Of a DNA stretch of 64,000 bases, positions 57,449 through 64,000 are shown piece by piece. The position numbers and the translations under genes are program-made. The DNA is from Saccharopolyspora phatthalungensis (GTDB lineage Bacteria; Actinomycetota; Actinomycetes; Mycobacteriales; Pseudonocardiaceae). Every line of letters starts with the position of its first letter. Position 1 is the first letter of the stretch. The stretch covers positions 4,199,501-4,263,500 of the forward strand of contig NZ_JACHIW010000001.1 in assembly GCF_014203395.1 (NCBI RefSeq). Direction: 5' to 3'. Below the pieces are notes generated by a model. It did no database searches. It saw nothing but the letters and a program-made list of their open reading frames with translations, and was not told the origin of the DNA.

Positions 57449-60400
57449 GTGGTTTCACCAATGCATTCGAACGATGCTGCCGGACTGACCGGTGGGTCCG
57501 GTCCGTCCACTACACAGGCCCCGAGCTCGTTTCGCTCGGCCCCCGTGGCGATTGTCGGCATCGGGTGCCGCTTCCCGGGCGGCATCACGGATCCCCGGAG
57601 CTTTTGGGACCTGATCGTGTCCGGTGTGGACGCGGTCGGCGATATCCCGCCGGATCGTTGGCGCGCCGATGATTTCTTCGATGCGGACCCCGCGACTCCC
57701 AGCCGGATGTTCGTCCGCCAGGGAGGCTTCCTTCGCTCGCCGGTTGACGAGTTCGACGCGGGCTTCTTCGGCATGTCGCCGCGCGAGGCGGCCGCGCTGG
57801 ATCCGCAGCAGCGGTTGCTGCTCGAAGTCACGTGGGAGGCATTCGAGGACGCGGGTATCCCGCCGAGCTCGACCGCGGCTGCCAGCGTCGGCTCCTACAT
57901 CGGCGGGTTCACCTTCGACGCCGCGACCTTGCAGCTGAATGACTCGAACCGGCACTTGGTCGGCGCGGCCACCCCGACCGGTGTGAGCATGACCATGCTG
58001 GCGGCCCGCCTGTCTTACACGTTCGACTGGAGCGGACCGTGTCTGACGCTCGACACCGCTTGCTCCTCGTCGCTGGTGGCGTTCCACCAAGCCTGCGCCG
58101 CGATCGCGCGCGGCGAGTGCGATCTCGCGGTGGCCGGTGGCGTGAACGTCATGGTCAACCCGGTCACCTCGATTCTCATGTCGAAGGGGCAGTTCCTGTC
58201 CCCGGATGCCCGCTGCAAGTCTTTCGATCACCGCGCCAACGGGTATGCGCGTGGCGAAGGCGCGGGCATCCTCTTGCTCAAGCCGCTTTCCGCGGCCGAA
58301 CGAGACGGTGACCACATCTATGCCGTGGTGCGGGGAACAGCGGTGAACCAGGACGGCCGCACACCGGGCGTCACGGTGCCCAGCGTTGCAGCCCAGCGTG
58401 CGCTGATCCGACGGGCCTGCTGGGTCGGCGGCGTCGAGCCCGCGTCGGTGGGCTACTACGAGGCCCACGGCACGGGTACCGCGGTGGGCGATCCCATCGA
58501 GGCGACCGCGATCGGTGAGGCGCTCGGCGACTCGGACCGCACGCACTGGATCGGCTCGGTGAAGTCGAACTTCGGCCACACCGAGGCGGCCGCCGGGGCA
58601 GCCGGGGTGATCAAGGCGAGCCTGTGCCTCGAAAACGGTCTCATCCCGCCGAACCTTCATTTCGAACGGCCCAACCCCGGCATTCCGTTCGACCGGTTGC
58701 CGCTGCGAGTTCCCACCGAGATGGTCCAGTTCCCGGAGCAGGACGGGCCGAGACGGGCGGGCGTCAACTCGTTCGGCTTCGGCGGCACGAACGCACACGC
58801 CATTCTCGAACAGGGGCCGACCGTCCAGGCTTCGGGGGACGACGAGGAAGACGACGGTCGAGCACAGCTTCTCCCGCTGTCGGCGCGGAGCCCAGAGGCC
58901 CTGCGTGCGTTGGTCGACGCCTACGCGACGCTGCTCGAACAGCCGGAGGCCCCGGCACTGCGGGAAGTGTGTCGGGCGGCGGCAAGGCAGCGTGATCATC
59001 ACCCCCTGCGGGCGTTCGTCGTGGCCGCCGACCCGGCGGAGGCGGCAGGGACGCTGCGGGAGCTCGACATTGCGCCACGGCGTGCGGCGCGGCCCGAGAT
59101 CGCCTTCGTCTACACGGGGATGGGGCCTCAGTGGTGGGGAATGGGGCGCGAGCTGCTGCGGGAAGAGCCGCGCTTTGCCGAGGTCGTCGCCGAATGCGAC
59201 GAGTTTCTCGCCCGCTTCGGGTTGTCGATCGGCGACGAGCTGCGCCGCGACGAAGCCGAGTCGCGGCTGACCAGCACGTTGTACGCGCAGGTCGCCAACT
59301 TCGTGGTGCAGGCCGGGCTCACCGCGCTGTGGCGCGACTGGGGAATCGAGCCCGCGACGATCGTGGGCCACAGCGTCGGTGAGGTGGCCGCGGCGTACGC
59401 GGCCGGCGTGTACTCGCTCGAAGACGCGCTGACGGTGAGTTTCCACCGCGCGAGCCTGCAGTCCCGGCTGGCCGGCCGTGGTGCGATGGCAGCGGTCGGT
59501 CTCCCGGCCGATGAGGTGGCTGCCTACCTCGTCGACGGCGTTGATGTGGCGGCCGTCAACAGCGCGACCGCGACGACGCTGGCCGGCGACCGGGAGGCCC
59601 TGGAAGTGGTGGCCGAGCGGCTGACGGCGGCGGGTGCGTCCGTGAAGCAGCTGCGGGTAGAGGTGGCCTACCACAGCCATCAGATGGACGAGATCCGCGA
59701 ACCGCTGCTGGCGGCGCTGCGGGAGATTCGCCCGCGCCCCGCCCAGATTCCGCTTTTCTCGACCGTGACGGGCGACCGGGTCGACGGTCCCGAGTTCGAC
59801 GCCGAGTACTGGTGGCGCAACGTTCGTCAGCAGGTTCGGTTCGCCGATGCATTCCGGCGCTTGCTCGCGCATGCGCCCGGAGCCGTGCTGGAGGTCGGGC
59901 CGCATCCGGTGCTGGCCTCCGCGATCGACGAGGCCCTGGCCGATCGTGGCGCCGACACGGTGCGGCTCGCGTCACTGCGCCGGGACCGTCCACAACGCCA
60001 GCAGCTACTGGAATCACTCGGCTCGCTGTACGCGGCCGGCGCCGAGCCCGACTGGAAGGGCGTGCACCCGGGGCCGCGCAAGCACCTCGACCTTCCCCGG
60101 TACCCGTGGCAGCGCGAGCGTCACTGGGTCGAATCGACGGAATCCCGGAACAAGCGGCTGGGTACCGAGGGGCCGCGCCTGAGCGGGCGGGCCGTGGCCT
60201 CGGTAACGCCGATCCGGGACGTCGAGCTCTCCGCGTCCAAGTTCCCTTACCTCATCGACCACCGGATCGGCGAGGCCGTGATCTTCCCGGGCTCCGGATA
60301 TCTTGAGGTCGCGCTGGCGATGTTCGCCGACGACGATCCGTGTTACCTGGAGGATGTCGTCTTCCACCGGCCGCTCGTGCTCCCGGCGTCCTCGATCACC

Positions 60401-63400
60401 ACGATGCGGGCGGGTTACGACCCGTCGCGACGGCTCGTGACGCTGCACAGCAGTGCGCAGTCCGATGAATCCGCCTGGACGTTGCACGCCGAGCTCCGCC
60501 GCGGGCACGTGGCCCGGCCGCGGATACCGGAGCGGCGCACCGAGACCCTGGCCGAACTCACGCGGACGCTGCCCGAGTTGAGCCACGACGACGTGTACGC
60601 GCGGCTGGACGGAAGCAACCTGAACTACGGCCCGGCATTCCGCGCCGTCGAACGGCTGTGGTGCCGGGAGGAGACCGGCGAGGTCTTCGGCGAGCTCCGC
60701 CTCGACACGGTCGAGCTGGACGGGTATCGCCTGCACCCGGCCATCCTCGACGGCGCTCTGCAGGCCATGATCGCCGGTGCCGTACTGATCGGTGGCGACG
60801 GGGCCGGCACGTATGTGCCCGCGCGCATCGAGGCACTCCGGTTCTTCCGCGCGCCCGGCCAGCGGCTGTGGGTGCACGGGCGAGACCGGCGCAGCGAAGT
60901 GCCCGGACGGCTCGAATGCGACCTGACCCTCGTCACCGATGACGGCGAGGTGGTCGCGGAGGTGTCGGGTCTGCGCGCCCAGCGGCTGGCCGAGGACGGC
61001 GGCGCGGCCACGGGTCGCTCGACGAACCTCCGGTACGAGCACGTGTGGCAGCCGGAACCACTGGAGCGCACCGGCGACGTCGAGGGCACCTGGATCCTCG
61101 TCGGCTCGTCGGTCGCCGCGGTCGATCTCGAACGAGGACTGAACGAGCTGGGCGGCAAGGTCGTGCGCACGGAACCGGCCGAGGACGGCTGGCCTGCCCG
61201 AGTGGCCGCCGCCGTCGCGGGCGATTCGGAGTGCCGCGGTGTGGTCTACCTGAACGACCCCACCATCGACCGCGCGGCCGCGTGCACGCCGGTCGCCGAG
61301 CCACTGCGCCTTGTGCAGGCGCTGCCGGTCACGGCGGTGCCGCTGTTCGTCGTCACGACGGGCGCGCAAAGTGTTTCCGCCGACGACGCCACGACCGATC
61401 CGTCCGCGGCCGCCCTGTGGGGTTTCGGCCGGGTCGTCAGCGCCGAGCGGCCGGAGCTGCGCTGCCGCCTCATCGATCTCGACTCGGCCGTACCCGAGGT
61501 CGATGACCGGCTGCTCGACGCTCTGATCACCGAGTTCACGCACGACGGTCTCGACGAGGTGGCTTTGCGCACCGATGGCCGGTACGTCCGCCGGCTTGAG
61601 CGGGCCGGCGAGGGGTCGTCGCTGGACCACCTGGACGTCCGGACCGACGAGACCCCGGTACGGCTTCGCCCGCGCCGGGCCCACGGGGACGACCCCCGTT
61701 TCGAGGCGACTGCTCGCCGGGCGCCGGGCCCGACCGAGGTCGAGATCGAGGTCGCCCATGTCGGGCTCAACTTCAAGGACGTGCTCAAGCAGACCGGACT
61801 GCTCGCGCCGCAGGCGATCGAGGGCAGCCACTCGCAGCAGACGCTCGGGCTGGAGTGCTCGGGCACCATCGTCCGCGTCGGCGAGGCCGTGTCGGACCTG
61901 CGGCCCGGCGATGAGGTGTTCGCCCACAGCCGCGACCTGTTCGCCTCCCATGTGACGCTCGACGCCGTTCGTGCGGTCAAGAAGCCCGCGGCGCTGTCTC
62001 TCGCGGAGGCCGCGTCGCTGCTCCCGGTGGTCACCGCGCACCTCTCGCTGGTGCGCCTCGCCGGCGTGCGCAGCGGGGACCGTGTTCTCATCCACTCGGC
62101 CGCTGGCGGCGTCGGACTGGCCGCGGTGCGCATCGCGAAATGGCTCGGCGCGGAGGTTTACGCCACTGCGGGAAGCGAGCAGCGGCGAGAGTTCCTGCGC
62201 AGCGAAGGCGTCGCTCACGTGGCCGACTCCAGGTCCACCGCCTTCGCCGAAGACATCCTGCGGTGGACCGGCGGCGAAGGCGTCGATGTCATCCTCAACT
62301 CGCTGCCCGGCGAGATGATCCATGACAGCCTTCGGCTACTGCGCACGTTCGGACGGTTCGTGGAGTTGGGCAAGCCCGGAAGCGTCGCCGACCACGCCGT
62401 GCGGCTGGCCTCGGCGCAGCAGGCCATGTCGTTCCACTCGTTCGACTACGACCAGATGATGGCGCTGGAGCCCGAACACGTCCGCTCGTGCATGCGGGAG
62501 GTGGCCGACCTCTACGAGCGGGGCGCCATCGCCCCGCTGCCGGTCGCCGAGGTGTCCGCAGGCGAAGTGGACGCGGCGTTCCGGGCCATGAGCAAGCCCG
62601 GCCACCTCGGCAAGATCGCGGTCCACCTCGCCCGCGAACAGGTCAAGGTTCCGGCGTCTTCCCTTTCCGGATCGCCGGTTCGGCCGGACGCCACCTACGT
62701 CCTGACCGGCGGCCTCGGCGGCCTCGGGCTCACGGTGGCCCGCTGGCTGGCCGACCGCGGCGCCCGGCATCTGGTGCTCGTCGGCCGCCGGGGCATCGCG
62801 ACCGCCGAGGCCGAGCGGGTCATCACCGAGCTGACCGGCGAGGGCGTCGAAGTCCGCGTCGAGAAGGCCGACGTGGCCGACGGTGACCAGGTGGCGGCCC
62901 TCCTCACCCGTGTTCGCGGGCAGCTGCCGCCGATCGCCGGCATCGTTCATGGCGCAGCCGACTTCGACGACGTGGTGCTTTCGGACACCGACGCGGTGCG
63001 ACTGGTGGGGGCGACCCGGCCGAAGGCCGACGGCGCCTGGAACCTGCATCTGCACACCCAGGCGGACACCCTCGACTTCTTCGTGCTCTTCTCGTCGGTC
63101 GCGGCGCAGCTCGGCGCCGCCGGTGCGGGTGCCTACGCCACCGCGAACGAATTCCTCAACGCCCTTGCGCGCTACCGGAATGCCCAGGGGCTACCGGCCA
63201 CGGCCGTCGGCTGGGGGATGATCGACGACGTGGGTGTGGCGGTCAGCCGCGACGGTCACGTCGGCAGCGTCCTGCGCCGCAACGGTCACGTCGGCATGCC
63301 CCCCGCGCGCCTCGTGGCCGAACTCGAAACGCTGCTGCGTACCCGTCCGGTCGAGGCATCGGTGGCCGATATCGACTGGCCGCGCTGGGCACGGGCCAAC

Positions 63401-64000
63401 TCCCAGCTCGCCCCGCAATCGAGATTCCGCAACCTCGTGCCGGCCGGCACAGCGGACGGTAGCGGCGACGAGTCCCTCCCGCGGCGCCTGCGGGAAGCCA
63501 GCCCGGCCGAACGCGCCAAGCTGTTGCCCGCCGCCATCACGCCCCTTCTGCAACGGACGACCGGCCTGACCGACAGCCAGCTCGACGAGGAGCAGGCCGT
63601 CGACATCGATTCCCTGACCGCGGTCGAGCTGCGGGTGCTATTGCAGAAGGAACTCGGCGTGGCGGTTCCCGCGGTGAAGCTGCAACGGAACCTCAACGTG
63701 ACAGGGTTGGCCGAACTGCTGGGCGACGAGCTGGACCGGGCGCCGGCCGAGACCTTGGGGCTGACCGAGAGCCTTACCGTCCATGAGGTCGTCTCGGCCG
63801 ACGGGCTGACGATCTACGGACACCTCAGCGTGCCAGCGGGGCCCGGACCACATCCGGCCGTCGTGGTGTGCACGGCGGGCGAGGGCGGCGCGCTGGACGC
63901 CGAAGGTGACTACGTGCACGTCAGCGAGCACGCGCCGCTGCACGCGGCGGGATTCGCGGTCTTCACCGTCGACCAGCGCGGCGCGCCGGGCCACGGCCCC
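57449..64000 (+). CDS. Reducing type I polyketide synthase with C-terminal hydrolase domain (partial)
   Basis: One open frame of 2184 residues runs off the window. Order: KS (33-455; Cys205 in DTACSSSLVA, His in EAHGTGT and NFGHTEAAAG), AT (548-870; Ser642 in GHSVGEV, with VAYHSHQMD rather than the YASH of methylmalonyl-specific ATs), DH (925-1190; His938, Asp1101), structural psi-KR (1190-1390), ER (1391-1730; HSAAGGVGLAA), KR (1748-1960; TGGLGGLGL, Tyr1896), ACP (2028-2094; Ser2055 in DIDSL), then from 2101 the start of an alpha/beta-hydrolase (VFTVDQRGAPGHG). No docking domain precedes the KS. GTG 57449 has GGAGAGG eight bases upstream. All sites look intact, so it can fully reduce each unit and may act iteratively, the hydrolase releasing or trimming product. 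The DH motif reads HRIGEAVIFP, with Glu where Gly is usual. Confidence 0.93.
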   Translation, partial: MVSPMHSNDAAGLTGGSGPSTTQAPSSFRSAPVAIVGIGCRFPGGITDPRSFWDLIVSGVDAVGDIPPDRWRADDFFDADPATPSRMFVRQGGFLRSPVDEFDAGFFGMSPREAAALDPQQRLLLEVTWEAFEDAGIPPSSTAAASVGSYIGGFTFDAATLQLNDSNRHLVGAATPTGVSMTMLAARLSYTFDWSGPCLTLDTACSSSLVAFHQACAAIARGECDLAVAGGVNVMVNPVTSILMSKGQFLSPDARCKSFDHRANGYARGEGAGILLLKPLSAAERDGDHIYAVVRGTAVNQDGRTPGVTVPSVAAQRALIRRACWVGGVEPASVGYYEAHGTGTAVGDPIEATAIGEALGDSDRTHWIGSVKSNFGHTEAAAGAAGVIKASLCLENGLIPPNLHFERPNPGIPFDRLPLRVPTEMVQFPEQDGPRRAGVNSFGFGGTNAHAILEQGPTVQASGDDEEDDGRAQLLPLSARSPEALRALVDAYATLLEQPEAPALREVCRAAARQRDHHPLRAFVVAADPAEAAGTLRELDIAPRRAARPEIAFVYTGMGPQWWGMGRELLREEPRFAEVVAECDEFLARFGLSIGDELRRDEAESRLTSTLYAQVANFVVQAGLTALWRDWGIEPATIVGHSVGEVAAAYAAGVYSLEDALTVSFHRASLQSRLAGRGAMAAVGLPADEVAAYLVDGVDVAAVNSATATTLAGDREALEVVAERLTAAGASVKQLRVEVAYHSHQMDEIREPLLAALREIRPRPAQIPLFSTVTGDRVDGPEFDAEYWWRNVRQQVRFADAFRRLLAHAPGAVLEVGPHPVLASAIDEALADRGADTVRLASLRRDRPQRQQLLESLGSLYAAGAEPDWKGVHPGPRKHLDLPRYPWQRERHWVESTESRNKRLGTEGPRLSGRAVASVTPIRDVELSASKFPYLIDHRIGEAVIFPGSGYLEVALAMFADDDPCYLEDVVFHRPLVLPASSITTMRAGYDPSRRLVTLHSSAQSDESAWTLHAELRRGHVARPRIPERRTETLAELTRTLPELSHDDVYARLDGSNLNYGPAFRAVERLWCREETGEVFGELRLDTVELDGYRLHPAILDGALQAMIAGAVLIGGDGAGTYVPARIEALRFFRAPGQRLWVHGRDRRSEVPGRLECDLTLVTDDGEVVAEVSGLRAQRLAEDGGAATGRSTNLRYEHVWQPEPLERTGDVEGTWILVGSSVAAVDLERGLNELGGKVVRTEPAEDGWPARVAAAVAGDSECRGVVYLNDPTIDRAAACTPVAEPLRLVQALPVTAVPLFVVTTGAQSVSADDATTDPSAAALWGFGRVVSAERPELRCRLIDLDSAVPEVDDRLLDALITEFTHDGLDEVALRTDGRYVRRLERAGEGSSLDHLDVRTDETPVRLRPRRAHGDDPRFEATARRAPGPTEVEIEVAHVGLNFKDVLKQTGLLAPQAIEGSHSQQTLGLECSGTIVRVGEAVSDLRPGDEVFAHSRDLFASHVTLDAVRAVKKPAALSLAEAASLLPVVTAHLSLVRLAGVRSGDRVLIHSAAGGVGLAAVRIAKWLGAEVYATAGSEQRREFLRSEGVAHVADSRSTAFAEDILRWTGGEGVDVILNSLPGEMIHDSLRLLRTFGRFVELGKPGSVADHAVRLASAQQAMSFHSFDYDQMMALEPEHVRSCMREVADLYERGAIAPLPVAEVSAGEVDAAFRAMSKPGHLGKIAVHLAREQVKVPASSLSGSPVRPDATYVLTGGLGGLGLTVARWLADRGARHLVLVGRRGIATAEAERVITELTGEGVEVRVEKADVADGDQVAALLTRVRGQLPPIAGIVHGAADFDDVVLSDTDAVRLVGATRPKADGAWNLHLHTQADTLDFFVLFSSVAAQLGAAGAGAYATANEFLNALARYRNAQGLPATAVGWGMIDDVGVAVSRDGHVGSVLRRNGHVGMPPARLVAELETLLRTRPVEASVADIDWPRWARANSQLAPQSRFRNLVPAGTADGSGDESLPRRLREASPAERAKLLPAAITPLLQRTTGLTDSQLDEEQAVDIDSLTAVELRVLLQKELGVAVPAVKLQRNLNVTGLAELLGDELDRAPAETLGLTESLTVHEVVSADGLTIYGHLSVPAGPGPHPAVVVCTAGEGGALDAEGDYVHVSEHAPLHAAGFAVFTVDQRGAPGHGP

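Noticed and set aside
57455..59905. 816-codon minus-strand frame opposite the polyketide synthase
   Set aside because: It mirrors the KS and AT codons of the plus strand and has no recognisable domain.

Overview
The window is GC-rich DNA of an actinomycete. Codon use is strongly GC-biased at third positions, GTG and TTG starts are common, and the gene content is typical of the group: a DUF222/HNH protein, an Rpf-like resuscitation factor, a DevR/DevS haem-kinase system, DUF3558 and WXG-type secretion genes, Imm1 immunity genes and a large type I polyketide synthase. Overall it looks most like a Pseudonocardiaceae genome such as Saccharopolyspora; that placement is inferred from family content, not from a marker gene. 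No rRNA, tRNA, CRISPR array or complete insertion sequence was seen.

Layout. 1-8093: an IclR regulator, a phosphoketolase-acetate kinase pair (xfp-ackA, acetyl-phosphate to acetate and ATP), then an ectoine/hydroxyectoine-type ABC importer (ehuBCDA) behind a clear promoter. 8094-12072: an accessory island with a frameshifted HTH-TPR regulator preceded by a long hairpin, a chain of overlapping tiny genes, and a decayed deaminase-toxin/Imm1 array with two immunity genes inside a 576-bp-offset direct repeat. 12231-21232: an APC permease, a PspC-domain protein, a coiled-coil protein, hydantoinase/oxoprolinase subunits hyuAB, and an acyl-CoA ligase; a three-copy 22-bp repeat sits between the last two.

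21335-26122 is the most unusual block. A TIR-domain protein, a P-loop NTPase and a small two-helix membrane protein are translationally coupled by ATGA overlaps and follow an XRE-TPR regulator. The TIR C-terminus and the NTPase N-terminus share a GDQHI-containing motif, the arrangement expected of an amyloid-type signalling pair in an abortive-infection system. A divergent membrane gene and GTTTCCCGT repeats complete the block.

26176-31368: a SorC-type regulator divergent from a polyol dehydrogenase and a sugar-alcohol ABC importer that lacks its own ATPase; two identical palindromic operators lie in the divergent promoter. 31898-34096: two YbaB-like proteins, two type VII-secretion-like helical proteins and a DUF3558 lipoprotein. 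34375-38390: FHA protein, DevR regulator, Acg-like nitroreductase and DevS-like haem kinase, a dormancy/hypoxia cluster with a GGAC-N4-GTCC site upstream. 38408-48150: methyltransferases, a flavin oxidoreductase, a PAS-GGDEF-EAL protein, an Rpf-like protein, a DUF1015 protein, a DUF222/HNH protein and a 73-bp tandem repeat. 48185-56885: the kdp potassium system on the minus strand (small membrane proteins, kdpF, kdpA, kdpB, kdpC, kdpD, kdpE). 57041-57135 is a remnant of a GH15 glucoamylase end, and 57449 to the window edge is a fully reducing, stand-alone type I PKS (KS-AT-DH-psiKR-ER-KR-ACP) fused to the start of an alpha/beta-hydrolase domain.
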